Source: Hansfordia pulvinata (taxonomy: Eukaryota; Ascomycota; Sordariomycetes; Xylariales). Taken from it: DNA of 64,000 bases. A program made the translations under genes and the position numbers. Numbering within the stretch: the first letter of the stretch is position 1; the number at the start of each line of letters is the position of its first letter. Below are positions 12,201 through 24,237 of the stretch, piece by piece. The notes beneath the pieces were generated by a model that did not search any database, had not been told where the DNA came from, and saw only the letters and a program-made list of their open reading frames with translations. The stretch spans positions 2,232,001-2,296,000 of the forward strand of contig BJKQ01000007.1 in assembly GCA_006538405.1 (NCBI GenBank), given 5' to 3'.

Positions 12201-15093
12201 GCGCAGGAGAAGGCAGCCCCTGAGACTAGCACAACTACTCGTACTAGTCAGCCAGCGCAGCGGTTTCACCATCCATGGACGATGAGGGGCAGATACAGGG
12301 ACGACAGGGTGAGGGCTGTCAGCCTGAGGTGCTGAGGTACGAGTGAAAAGGGTGATGGGCGCGCGTGGTGGTGGGTGGTGATGGCACAGGCACACCAGCA
12401 CGACAGTGATGGAGGTGAGGGAGGGAGGTGGAGAGAAAGCTACGTACCTAACCACGCTAACTTATCCAGGCATGCCAGGCACCTACCTTATGTGTGTACA
12501 TGTATGTAGGTACCCACAAAGGAGAGGCCCCTGCTGCTCTACCTGCAGCTACCTAGCGGCACGGGTCCCGTCCTCGTGCCCCTAGAGCAGCTGGAGTCCC
12601 CTCCGGCTCTCCCCACACACCGGCACTGTAACGTCATTTGCTGCGCTAGCGGCCAGCGATTCCTGCGATCTGGGCTGAAAGCCCCAGCGCACCCGGGGCT
12701 TTTCTGGCATTTGCAGCAGTGTCGGTGGGGCTTTTACAGGTGCCCAGCAGGCCCCAGCCCGTTCTTGACCGGGGATCTGGCAGCCCGAGGCACGGGAGCG
12801 TAGGGAGGTCGAGTGGTCGAGCGGTCCTCCATCCAATGGATGGCTCTCAGGGCGTCGTGCTCGGGCACCGAGACCCTCGAGCTGCACCTCAAGGAGTGGG
12901 GTACGAGAAGAAGGCGCCCGCACACGCGTGTACGGAGAGGCATACGAGTACAGCCAGCTGGGCAGGGGACCGAGCATGTGCGTCGTGGCAGGGATCCATT
13001 GCACATGGATGGACTCGCAGTCGGCCGTAGTGGCCTCTCGAAGAATTCTCTAGGAGCGCTCTCCCCTGCCCGCTCCTGGCAGGCACGTACGGAGTAAAGT
13101 GGACGAGTACTCACACCACGCGGGAGGGCGTGGAGGGCAAGAGCTCGGGTAATGGATGTGCCTGGGCTGCCAGCGGGACGTCCATCGAGCTTCATACATT
13201 TTGAGAACAAGACCTTCTTTGTACGAGTACAGGTGTCCGCAACGAGGTCGGTACAACTAGGTACCTAGTATAGTCCCGCGGCGGGCGGGGTCAGCGTAGG
13301 TAACCTCTCGTACCTGCCCGTCCGGAGGGGCCTCCCGCACCCAGTGAATTCAATGCTCGCTTGCCCCGCCAATAACTAGATACCTGGCACTCGAAGCCGG
13401 TACTCGTAGACACTCTCACTCCAGTCATGCGTGAGGCTCAGCGGTCAGTATATCTCCAGAAATCTATGTACCTAGCCTTTTACCTAAGATACCTGAGGTA
13501 GGTAGATACGAGTACATGTAGAAACGCGCGCCTTGAAGCCTCACCAGGCAGCCCGGATATTCCAGCATCCTCAGGTGGCAAGAAACGCTGGCGCTTGCAC
13601 GCCGGGCTTCCTCCGCACTCGCCTCTCCGATCCCAGGCCTCCAGACCGACCCTTTTGCTGCTGTCGGGTTGCACACACGCACACGCACATACGCACACAA
13701 ACACACACATCGGACTCGAACCCGGCGCTACCATATACGAGAACACCCATTCGCGCGGGCGGCTTTACCTAAGGTACCCCTGAAGATCCCCGACCACGGT
13801 CAGCATCCCATTCTCACGCCCGGCCCCCGGTGGATGGCATCATGGCGTCACTGGCCATTCACGCCACTGCCGCCCGTTGCGGATCAGAGCACCCTCAGCG
13901 ACAGCCATGCACATGCGATTCGTGCGGCCGCGAAGGTGCTGACTGGCCGCGAATGTCGACGTGCCGTGTCCCGTGATCGATACCGGCGGATGTCGAGACG
14001 CGGGGCGGTCTTCTGAATCGAAACCGATATCCAAGAGGCCTCACTCGCGACCAGTCAGTAATGGGGCCCTCGGCCAGCCTGCAACGCATGAATCGATGCA
14101 TGTACACGACATGGGTGCACCGCACTTCTGTCAAGCAGCACGAACCCGCCTCCACTCGTGCATGGGTGCGTGCGTGGGTTCGTTCGTTCGCTGGCGGGCG
14201 CAGGGTACGAGTATCTGAGTCTGCCTGCTCCGCCGCCGGCCAGCGTGCTGACAGCCATCCGGGCGAAAAAGGGCTCCCTCCTCGTGGCGACTCGGGGCGC
14301 TGTGGTGAGCTGAGCAGAGCAGGGACCCCGGTCATCGAGAAGGTCTGGCGAGAAGCCGGCTTGGCACGACGCCTGGCTGCCGAAGCGACTCTGGACGAAC
14401 AAAGAGACGGCCGATTCGAATCCCTGCACGGCGGCGTCGAGACACCGACCACTCAGCGTCGCAGGACCGCCTCTCGACTAGCCCGCCCCCGACGCAGACT
14501 AGAGCGGCTCCGGGCGGCCATCGCTGTGCCATTGTCCAGTCGTGTCAGCAGGACAGCGCCACCTAGCGGTGCCCTCAGCTACGCCTGCTCCGAGATTCAG
14601 GAGTCAGGACGATGGATTCGCCTTGACTGGCCCAGAGCTGCCGAGCGCCCAGATCGCCTGGCTGGGGCGTCGGCGAGTCCCTACGAGTGTGTGCGCGCCC
14701 CTTGATGCCCCTGCAGCTCCGGGGCCCGGCGATCTGCTGGTGGGGATGGTGGGGCTCTCTCTCTCTCTCTCTCTGCCTCCCTCTTTCTCGTGTGCCCTCC
14801 CACGAGTATACTCTACGAGTACCTACTCGGACTGACAAAGCCTCTCGTGTCTGGTCTGTGCCTACCGGAGTGCGCTCCTTTACTCGCACGAGTACACGAG
14901 TCTCTCCGTACCTGCGAGACCTATTCAGCTGCTATGGAGTCGCCTCCGGTCAAGGGAGCCATGCCCAACCCCGTTTTTTTTCTCTTGAATGCTCTGTGTG
15001 CCTCTTGTACCCGCAGAGGCGCTGCCCGTCATCCCTGGCTCGACCGGAGCATGACTAGCCCGTCGTCAACCGTCCCCAAGGCCCCCGTTCGCC
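9281..15093. other. Gene-free stretch of about 5.8 kb rich in dispersed short motifs
   Basis: No open frame here has a recognisable domain, and none can be extended by good splice sites. The stretch holds a 17-base C homopolymer (9932-9948), a CA-rich microsatellite (13670-13708), a (CT)10 run (14755-14774), and at least twelve copies of TACGAGTA/TACTCGTA. It is GC-rich throughout. It could hold a long non-coding transcript or distal regulatory sequence for the LPMO gene, but nothing visible proves either. Confidence 0.6.
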
Positions 15094-15766
15094 ATGGCCG
15101 TGTATAAGACAGACTGGCTCCCCTCGTGGAATGCCCAGTCTCTCGCAGTATCAAGCCATCGTCTCCAGTCTCTACGACACCTCCAGGTCTTTCACTCCTT
15201 CACGAGGCTAGCTCCTCGTTTTCTTTTTTTCTCGTCTTATCTGCCTGGGGCATACACAATCATTGAATCGAGGCTTGAAGTCTAGGTCGATCTCCATCCA
15301 TCCACCGCTTGTCATTCGTCTGATATCTTTGTTGTCGTTTGTCAACAAAGTCTCCAACGGTCAGTAAAAACCCCCTCTGCATTCAATGCTTTGCTTTGAT
15401 ATATCACCCATCTCCCCATTGTTCCTGGCAACACAAGGCGGGCGGGGCTCGGAAAGGCGAACACTTTTGGTTGTTTGTTTCTCCTCCGACTCTCTTCTCT
15501 TTCATCTCGCGGATCCCCAAAGAAAAGCGCGCGTCTTCCGACACGGAACAATCTTCGTTGTCTTCGTTGTCTCCAGCAGACAGCCACCTCAACCTGTCTA
15601 GTATTTTAAACCGCCCAACGCCACCAGCAAACTGACTCGGTCCCCTTTCCAGATCATTCACAAGCTTGCATCATTCAGCAACGACCTTCTATTCCGCTTT
15701 AGTTGACCAGAGCACACATTCGTCTGGAACGAATCTCTTCTCGTCACCCAACACAATCTTTTCACC
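15094..15766 (+). promoter_or_regulatory. Pyrimidine-rich leader of the AA11 LPMO gene with a possible 5'UTR intron
   Basis: From about 15090 to the start codon the plus strand is rich in C and T with A-rich interruptions, typical of promoters and leaders of highly expressed fungal genes. A possible leader intron runs from GTCAGT at 15360 to TTTCCAG at 15652, with CTGAC about 20 bases before the acceptor. The ATG at 15767 lies in the context TCACCATGC. The intron is a weak inference because there is no reading frame to test it. Confidence 0.4.
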
Positions 15767-17044
15767 ATGCAGTTTTTCACCCAGGCTCTCGCCTCGGCTG
15801 GCCTCTTGGCTGCTGCCAATGCCCACATGCAGCTCATCACTCCCAAGCCTTTCCCTTCTCAGGGCAAGGCTCTCGGCCCCAAACAGCCGGCCAACCGCCC
15901 TCTCGATGCCCATGGCGCGGATTTCCCCTGCAAGTACACGGGCCCTGACACCTTCACGGGCGGCCCTGTCAACGAGTATCCTACCGGCTCCACGCAGACC
16001 CTCCAGGTCAAGGGCAGCGCCGTCCACGGTGGCGGCTCCTGCCAGATCAGCGTCACCTACGACAAGGCACCCACCAAGCAGAGCGTGTGGAAGGTGATTC
16101 ACTCGATCGAGGGTGGATGCCCGGCCCGCAACAAGAACGACAACTACATCGAGGACGATCCCGAGTTCGTCGACCCCAACACCTACAAATTCAAGATCCC
16201 CACGGAGCTCCCTGACGGCGAGGGCGTCATTGCCTGGACCTGGAACAACAAGATTGGTAACCGTGAATTTTACATGAACTGCGGTTCTGTCAAGATCACC
16301 GGCGGCAGCGGCACCAAGGAGACATACAACTCACTCCCCGACATGGCCATCATCAACATCCCCGAGGACCGACAGAACCTGGACTACGAAGGGAAGGACA
16401 TCCCTTACACGCACCCCGGCAAGCCCGAGTACGTCGAGAACAACATCAAGGACCCCTCCTCCTCGGGCGGCTTTTCGTACGACAACACATACCACTTCCC
16501 CGGCTATCCCACCAGTGGTGACAGCGGCACCAGCGGCACCAGCGGCGGCAGCGGAGGCAGCGGCGGGGCCAGCGGAGGCTCTTACCCCAGCTCCAGTGTT
16601 GAGTCCGCTCCCTCGTCTACCTCTGCCGCCTCTCCTCCTGGCGGCGGCGGCGCCTACGTCACCCAGCCTGCCGACTCTGGGAGCAACTACCCTGCCTCGT
16701 CAGCCTCTGCTGACGCCCCGGCCCCCACCAGCAGCGCTGGCGGTAGCACTGGTGGGTACCCCAGCGGTGGCAGCACTGGCGGCAGCACTGGCGGCGGGTA
16801 CCCTAGCAGCGGCGGCAGCAGCAGCGGCGGAAGCGGCAGCGCTAAGACCGGCGCCTGCACTCCGGAGGGCCAGTTCAACTGCCTGAGCGGAACCTCGTAC
16901 CAGCAGTGCGCGTCGGGCCAGTGGTCGACGACCATGCAGATGGCTGCCGGCACCCAGTGCAGCGACACCTTCGCGCGCGGCATGACGGTCACGTCGACCA
17001 AGAACCGGCGCGCCCTGGGTATGATGCGTGCTCTCCGGGTTTGA
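15767..17044 (+). CDS. Secreted AA11-type lytic polysaccharide monooxygenase with C-terminal X278-like module
   Basis: Copper enzyme that cleaves crystalline polysaccharide oxidatively; characterised AA11 members act on chitin. One intronless frame of 425 residues. A signal peptide (residues 1-19, ending ANA) would expose His20 as the mature N-terminus. His20 and His87 (SAVHGGGSC) form the expected histidine brace, and the Tyr of NREFYMNCGSV fits the axial position. The catalytic domain spans about residues 20-235. A Gly/Ser-rich linker with GSTGG-type repeats (about 250-365) follows, then a Cys-containing module (about 366-415, GACTPEGQFNCLSGTSYQQC) like the X278 domain found on AA11 enzymes. 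Substrate is inferred from the family. Roles in wall remodelling or in attack on insects, nematodes or other fungi are all possible. Confidence 0.92.
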   Translation: MQFFTQALASAGLLAAANAHMQLITPKPFPSQGKALGPKQPANRPLDAHGADFPCKYTGPDTFTGGPVNEYPTGSTQTLQVKGSAVHGGGSCQISVTYDKAPTKQSVWKVIHSIEGGCPARNKNDNYIEDDPEFVDPNTYKFKIPTELPDGEGVIAWTWNNKIGNREFYMNCGSVKITGGSGTKETYNSLPDMAIINIPEDRQNLDYEGKDIPYTHPGKPEYVENNIKDPSSSGGFSYDNTYHFPGYPTSGDSGTSGTSGGSGGSGGASGGSYPSSSVESAPSSTSAASPPGGGGAYVTQPADSGSNYPASSASADAPAPTSSAGGSTGGYPSGGSTGGSTGGGYPSSGGSSSGGSGSAKTGACTPEGQFNCLSGTSYQQCASGQWSTTMQMAAGTQCSDTFARGMTVTSTKNRRALGMMRALRV

Positions 17045-18076
17045 AAAGTTATGCATTTCAGCATCGCGGAAGGGATCTTGGATGTAAAACACAACACCAA
17101 TTCTTCATGAAAAACCGGCACGGAAAGCGCCAGATTTTTTCACAGGGCCGGTTGGCATGGAGCATATGAGGCGGGTCGGATACCCGGGGAACGGCGTTGA
17201 GAGCAGCACCTTTTGACTTCCTTTGCTTTTCTGAGTTTTTCACTTCTTGTCATTTCTGTACATACCTCTTGGAACCCCACCCCCATGATGTATGATCATC
17301 ATGGACGGCGGTGGGGTTACGTGCCAGACAGAAACAGGTTTCCACCGCAAATGTCAACACTTTGATAATCATGAACATGAAGCGAGCTTTTGAGAGGAAA
17401 ACTCATCCCCGTGAAACGCAACGTGTGCGCCGGCGCTCGAGGCCAAATGATAACTACTCCGTAGAACATGAACACACTCGTCTGACCCTCTAGATGATAC
17501 GCGCTAACAGAGCGGCAGGGTTTACGAGGACCCGTGCGAGTACGTAAGATGTCGGCAGGGATCCGGCGAGCGGACGGGCTGTGGGGTGGAGCCGCGGGTG
17601 GCGGGAGGCGAACGAGTCTTATTTAGTGCGCCCCAGGCGCATCCCGTGCGGCGGTGGCAAAAGAGGGCACATGGGAGCGGGTTTGGAAATGTTTAAATTT
17701 AGGCCCGGCCCATGTGCGCGAACTGATGAGTGGCTTCGGCGAGTGTCGCTCGCAAAAAAAGGGCGCTTGGGCTAAGCTTTGGCCTCGTGCTGAGGGATCG
17801 GGAATGACCGACCTCGCCTGGTGGTGGTGGTGGTGGTGTTGACCCGGCTTGCTTGCGGAGTAGTGGTGCGAGTGTCTCCCTGTGGTCGAGAGGAAGAAAC
17901 AAACTGACTGGTACCGGCGCTTCCACTGTGCTTCCAGAGACCAAAGCCGTGTGTGTGTCTGGTAACCCCTCTTCGTGACTGCAGTGGTGTGGGCAGCAAC
18001 GTAGGAGCTACCTCATCAGGGCCGCAAGCAAGCCAGCCAGCCCCCTTCCCCTTCCGCTTCTTCCGCGTATGTATCA
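17045..18076. other. Convergent intergenic region between the LPMO and DUF3433 genes
   Basis: Both flanking genes end here, so this 1.0 kb holds their 3' ends. No polyadenylation signal can be assigned with confidence. A (GGT)n run lies at 17820-17838. No further gene is seen. Confidence 0.6.
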
Positions 18077-18719
18077 TCATTGCTTTCTCTGCCTGGAAGA
18101 TGGTGCTGCTGCTGCTGCTGCTACTGTTGCCGCGAGACCCGCGATCGGGGCAACGTAGGGGTCCATGTCCACGCCGATATACGCCCTGCCGTCGTCCCCG
18201 TACAGCCGGCCGAAGCTGAACGTCGCGGCGGCGTCGGGGCCAGAAGAGAAAGAGGAAAGAGGAGGAGGAGCAGGAGGAGGAGGGGCCGCCTGCTGGCTGA
18301 GCTTCTTCCGTGTCCAGATACCCCTTGACGAGGAGGACGGAGACGGCGAAGGGGATGAGAATGAAGATGAAGACCAGGACGGCGATGGCGATCCATTGTC
18401 CGCGCGGCGGCGGCGGCGGCTGCGGCTGCGGCTGCTTCTACCCCTTCCACCTCTCTGTGTTCCTTCTCCGTCTCCTCCTCCCCCTCCGCCTCCCCTCCCT
18501 TCTGCCAGCAGGCGCCAGTCCTCGCGGGCGATGCGTCCCGCCACCAGGAACCCGAGCAGCGAGCCCACGGTCGTGGGCACGCGGTGGACGTGACACGCCG
18601 ACGCCCCGAAGGCCAAGGGGTAGACGACCAAGGCGGTGGCAATGCTGAAGGCCAGGACGGCGACGCTCGTCGCGAAGGCGCCCGTGGCCATGAAGAGGCG
18701 CGTCTCCGTGGATTCCGCC

Positions 18720-18750
<31 letters not shown>

Positions 18751-21700
18751 TAGTTGTAGTTGTTGTTCTCGGCTTCTTGGCGACCCTCCCTCCCGACGGA
18801 GCTGCTGATGGGCCAGATGATGATGACGGTGGCGTCACGAAGATGCCCGGATTGACCGACAGCAGGACCGCAAAGTTCCGCCTGTACAGGCGCTCGACCT
18901 GCGGTATGATGTCGCGCGGCTCGGGCGGCGCGGTGGCGGGATCGAACAAGGGGCCGCGCAGAGTGGCGTTGATGGAGGCGAGGAGGAAGTTGGACCAGCC
19001 CCGTGGCCTGCCGGCGTCCTGGTGCCATGTCGCGGCCGTATCCCGCCCGCCCGGCCCCACGTCCCTGGCCGCGTGGATGAGCCGGCGGGCGACGTCGGGG
19101 TCCCTCCACGGCGGTCCGTCGTCATCGGAGGAAGAGGAGGAAGAGGAGGAGGAGGAGGAGGAGGAGGGGGGGAGGAAAAGGACTCGCTGCCCGGCACCAG
19201 GCGCTGATCGGTGATGCGCCCGTTCCGGTCGACGGTCAGGTCGAAGAGGGCGGTCGTCATGGTGGCCGAGCAGACCAGCAGGGTCGAGTCCGCCCTCCAG
19301 AATGGGCGGCCCGGCGGCCCGGTTGAGTTTTCTGCTGCTGCTTCTGCTACCGGTGACAGTTTGATCCACCCATAGCCGGAAAAGGGGTCGCAGCCGTCGC
19401 TGAGCGAGCGCTCCTGCGAGGGCACGAAGAGAGCGACCGGTTCGTTGGCGGCGGCCACCCGCGGATTCATCTCGCGGGGCCTGGGGAACACCCGGAGCTG
19501 GCAGTCGATTTCTTGCCCCGGGACGCTCCGCGGGATGGTGATGTTGATGTCCAGCTTCTCCAGGTCCATACTCGACTCGGCGGGCCAGCACGTCGGCCGG
19601 GCGCCCACGCCCCGGGCCCGGAGCCGGATCCTGTCCGCCGCCGCCGCCAGGTCCCTCGTCGGGGGCGGGGGAAAGTAGAAGTCCTCGGAGAGCCACGGCG
19701 GGAGCGGCGTGCCGCGCAGGACGTTGTCCATGGTGACGTACAGGTGGTCGTCGTGGTACATGGGGCCGCTCGTCGCGTACGCGTTCATGACCTCGACCGA
19801 CCGGTTGTCGATGACGAAGTCGGGCTGGGACAGCCCCACCGGCCGCGCGGTGCGGACCGGGAGCTCGTAGAACAGGCCGCTGAGGCCGACGGCCAGGACG
19901 TTGGCGGCCAGCGAGGCCAGGCACAGGGCGCCCAGCAGGGCGCTCCGGTTGCCGAGGGCCCTCCAGACGGCCAGCTGCGGCGGCACGGCGGTGTACCGCG
20001 AGGCGATGGAGCGGCTCGGCCGGCTGCCGCCCCGGCTCATGTCCTTGAACGGCTCGAGCACGCAGGCCAGCCGGTTGAGCAGGACCCAGAAGGGCTCGAA
20101 CAGCGTGCCGAAGGCGGTGGGGAGGAACGTTTCCAGCAGCTTGTTGTATTCGACGTCCGTCGTTGGGTGGTTCAGCCCTGCCCTCACACACCCCCCCGCG
20201 GCGCACACTTGCTGTCAGTCTCGGCTTTGGCGACGAGAGAGAAGAAAAGGGGACAAAGGCTTAAAGGGGGGGGGAGGGGGGTGATTGGACATTGAGTGTG
20301 GTGGGTTTGGCACGCCGCCGATGATGGGCTCTCAACTCGTTCGCTGCAGGCCACGGGCCGGCTGCTGGAATGGATGGACTCACCTCCGTATTTGACCTCG
20401 GTGATCTTCAAGTACACCAACACTGCCATCGCAGCGACCATGATGGCGACGCTGAGTGCCCCGATGCGGCGACGCAGCACAAGCGGTTTGTCCACCACGC
20501 AATGGCCATTGACGATTTGCACGGCCCTGGAAGAAGCCACATCCTCCTCCTCCTCCTCCTCCACCCCCTCCACCCTCTTCGACGACGACGACGACGACGA
20601 CAACAGCAACACGGGTAAGTTTGGCGCATCGATGAGCCTCAACGCCGGCGAGGCGGCGCCACCGTCGCCGCTGCTGGCGTCCAGCCGGAAACGGCAGCCC
20701 TCGAGGCTCTTCCGCAACGACCTGTCGTCGGACACGTCGAGGCCCGAGAGGGCGGCGCGCAGGCCTGGGCTGTCCCGGACAAGCGCCAGCAGGGCCTCCA
20801 TGGAGCCTGGGTCGGAGGAGAGCGCGCTGGTCTGCGCGCCGCACTGCCACGCGAGGAGCAGCCCAAGCAGCGCGACCAGGCACAGCAGAGCCTCGACGGC
20901 GGCCGTGAAGGGCCTGCTGACGACGACGCCGTACTGGGAGAACGAGACCGACCCCGCGGACGCGACCACCCGCTGGCTGCGTGACGTGAGGCGGCTGGCC
21001 GCCATGGAGAAGAGGAAGTTGTGGGCCTGGCTGAAGGCCGAGACCATCGTGTCCGCGTCGTGCCACTGCGCGGCCGTGGTGCCCGAGATGGCCTGCGCAA
21101 AGGCCGGCATCATCCGGCCGGCCTCGATCCCCGGTAGGAACCGCTGCGGGGTGAAGGACGGGATGAACGAAGTGTTGGAGCCCGAGTCCACGTCCCAGTC
21201 CTTGAACGCCGGCACGCCCGTGTTGATCAGATACTCAAAGGCCGTCGCGTTGAACTGGTCCTCGGTCAGCGGCTCAGGCGCCGAGAGCTCCCGGACGCTG
21301 CCCGGGATCGGCTGCTGCGTGTCCGACGCGATGGCGGCCGAGACGTTCTGGCTCAGGTACTCAAAGCCGCAGAAGACGGCGGTGGTGTTGCGCGGCAGAT
21401 CGGCTGCCAGCTCCGCGTTGCTCGCGTTCTCGCGCAGCGACGACCAGGCCATCAGCACCTGGCGATCCGCGGTCGCCGGCGGGCAACTGCTCCCTCCGAA
21501 GCCCGGCGGCATGTCGGGGCTGCTCCAGTACCCTGCGTAGTAGGCGGCATAGGGATAGGGCTCGTCTCCCCTGATCAAAGAAGGACGTTGGGTGAAGAAA
21601 CCCTGTCCAAGCCCATTCACTGTACACCCGCGGCCGTTGGTGACGTTTGTGTAAGCCAGGAGGGTCATGCCGGGCTGCTGAGCGAGTGGCAGGTGGGGGT

Positions 21701-22914
21701 ACTCGTCGAGCGTCGGGATTTGGACATGACCCGGGCTGCACTTGAGGCGGCTGAACATCCTGGTTGCCACCTGGACAGTGCTGTTCGCCCGTTGCCGGTG
21801 TATCTCGAGGTCCGGGCACTCTTGATGGGCAGCAGGGCAGAGTCGAAGCCCGAGAATGGGGGCAACGTGCCGTTGAGCCAGGCGATGCCGTACGCGGAGC
21901 ACAGAAACTCAGCGTCCATGGTCAGCCACTGGCTCTCCACCGGGTCAAGCCCCATGATCACCTCAAAGGTCTCCGGCATGGTGACGTTGAGCACCTGCGC
22001 GTCGAACATGGCGGCCTGGAGCGGGCTCACACCCGCCATGATGACAATCTGGACCAGACCCGCCAGAAACACTGGCCAATGCCTGTAGTCACGAGTATCG
22101 TCGTCAGTTTTTTCTTCGTCTTCATCATCGTCGTCGCCGTCGCCGTCGTCGCCGTCGCCACCGCGCCGGGAAGAGGAGGAGGAGGAGAAAGTGTAGCGTT
22201 GACGCAGTGAGTCTGCAGTTTCCGTTTCACTTCGGTGTGTGAGGTTATAAAAGGGGGAGGAGGGGGGATATCAAGGAGCCCAACAGACCTTCTTTTGGCG
22301 GCCGTGAAGGGGACCGAAAACACCCATTGAAACGGATAGTCAAGCAGCAACGAGTTCTTCGCATCGGCGCCGCCCGGCCGCGAGAGCTCCACCCAGGGCT
22401 GCATGCGCTTGACGTCCAGGTCGACCCAGCTCCAGGCGAGACCGTACACCGTCGCCACGATGGTCGGCAGCAGCGAGTAGGCAAAGGTGGCGCCCCTGGA
22501 CAAGTCGCCCGGCGAGTCGACCATGCCCAGCCCCCCGGTCCTCCGGCCGAGCTGGTACAGGGCCTCGATGGCGACGGCGAGAAGCAGCGTCACGGCGACG
22601 AACGCGAGAATGGCGGGCGGCGACATGGACGGCGGCCTCCATCCCCGGGCCGAAGCTGAAGCTGAGGCTGTTGAGGAATAAACGGTACCTAAGGTAGGTT
22701 AGCTAACTCGTCGTCTTCATTTGCTTGCTTACACGACCTGACCCAAGGTTGACTCACCACAGTCATCAGATGCAACATCCTCCTGGGCAGAGCCCGTCTC
22801 TCTTCCGGGGCCGATTAGCTTTTGTGGGACGCCGCCTGACTGTTGGAGCACGTCGAGCTCCCAGTCATCTGGCCCAGGGCTATGGCAGCCTCGGCTCCGA
22901 GAGCCCAACAGCAT
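18077..22914 (-). CDS. DUF3433-family multi-spanning membrane protein, four exons, two frame breaks
   Basis: Large fungal membrane protein of unknown function with the duplicated DUF3433 architecture. Proposed exons on the minus strand: 22914-22758, 22667-22289, 22082-20384 and 20177-18077. Introns of 90, 206 and 206 bases have GTGAGT, GTCTGT and GTGAGT donors, and the first has the branch site GCTAAC. Diagnostic segments are GWRPPSMSPPAILAF then a transmembrane helix, YWSSPDMPPGF, LPTAFGTLFEPFWVLLNRL near the start of the second half, and FSFGRLYGDDGRAYIGVD near the end. The frame breaks twice: near 21788-21790 (just before ANSTVQVATRMF) and at the G7/GGA tract 19127-19172. One extra base at each site gives a continuous 1445-codon frame. 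Ala, Ser and Pro homopeptide runs in the last third are unusually long. The upstream start is uncertain; the ATG at 22914 is the first in-frame one. Confidence 0.82.
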
Positions 22915-24237
22915 GACCGGCCAGCAACACTGGAGAGTCGTCCTTGAAAGCTGGGGAACAACGAGAGGGCGGATCAAGCAAGGCGTTCAGAAGCAAAGCG
23001 GCCGCAAGAGTGGCCTGTCGACGTGAGCGAGAGAACGACACAGGCCCGGCTATAAATGATTGACCGGGGGAGAAGGGTCGGTGGAGAGAAGCTGCAAATG
23101 GGGAGAGAGAGGCAAGTGACATTTCCTGGCCACAGGCAGCCAAACCCGCCAACCCACGGCCACGCAGGAAGAGCCTCTGAACAAAGAGGAGCAAGGGGAA
23201 GGGGACCAACTGGCTGATGAATGCGACGAGTCTCCAAGACCACAACACCGTGATGACTGCTTGACGGAGCCATGGCTGCAGCTGAATATGCCGGCGGCCC
23301 CGTGCGAGGTCCGCCAACAAAGAAGAGCTCATGCGGTGGGCCGGCGAGGCGCATCGCCACCCAGCCTGGCCGGCGATTCATGCTCCGCAGAGCCTGCTGA
23401 GCTCGCGCCCCGTCTCCCCAGCTAGGCAGGATCTCTGCCGACCGCCGAGGTGGCTTGGAGCCAGCGGGTTCCCTGCCAGACGGGCGGCAGGGCGAGATGT
23501 TCTGTCGCTTCTCTTCTGCGTCGCGATCGCCGGCAACCCGGGCGGCAAAAGCAAGCCCGGTGGCGACCCTCCGGCTGGCTAGCCGCCCAAAGGCAACATG
23601 GACCATCGTAACGCCTGGGATGCATGCGTAATAAGTGGGCACAGCAGGCTGGCGCGAGAACTGCCCAGCACTCGTCTACTACTTACCTCGTGCCTGTCAG
23701 TCAGCCTGTGCCTAGCTCGTAGGCACGCAGGCACGCAGGTACGAGTAGCTAATAAGCCAGCTTGCTAAGCGCCGCAGGCGGGGACGAGGCCGTCGGGAAT
23801 ACGGGGTGCGCGGTGTGGTCGACCAATGCCATCAGAGAATAGCAACAGGCGGCTTCAGCGAACAGCTAATAAGCTGGGGTAGGAGCCGCATACGCGTAGT
23901 CGTAAGCACCGAGTGTGTTATCAGCAGAAAAGTCTCTCCCGATGGCGGATGTCTTCGTGGTTAGCACAGAGAGAGCACCCGTCTTCTGAATAACATTCTG
24001 GGCGCCTACCGTTTCACGCCAACACTGACGGTCGGTCGATCCAACGCTTCAAGCTTGTCCATGCTCGCACGCCATGTGCATCGGGGTATGCCGGCGTGTG
24101 TAGTGGATGCGGTCGTAGTTCAAACTCTACTGGGTATCATCTTGTATGTGCGTGTGTCGTGTCGTGTCTTCGTGAATCGCTTCCATCCTGGCCTCCTCCC
24201 AACGGCGCCGTCCGATATCCAACCAAAGAGCTCTGCT
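22915..24237. other. Intergenic, DUF3433 upstream region and ESS2 3' end
   Basis: About 1.3 kb with no supported gene. An open minus-strand frame at 22974-23642 has no domain, and its composition follows the background. One TACGAGTA copy lies at about 23742. A further 5' exon of the DUF3433 gene could lie here, but no convincing donor is seen. Confidence 0.5.

Noticed and set aside
13690..13735. Possible tRNA B box (GGGTTCGAGTCC on the minus strand)
   Set aside because: The T stem does not pair and there is no A box or acceptor stem at a suitable distance.
19070..19175. Intron as the explanation for the frame change in the DUF3433 gene
   Set aside because: The only phase-compatible donor is GTCCTT, with a weak acceptor and branch site. 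A missing base in the G7 run is simpler and matches the other breaks.
21750..21800. A 39-base intron before ANSTVQVATRMF
   Set aside because: It is too short for this genome's introns and, being a multiple of three, would not correct the frame.
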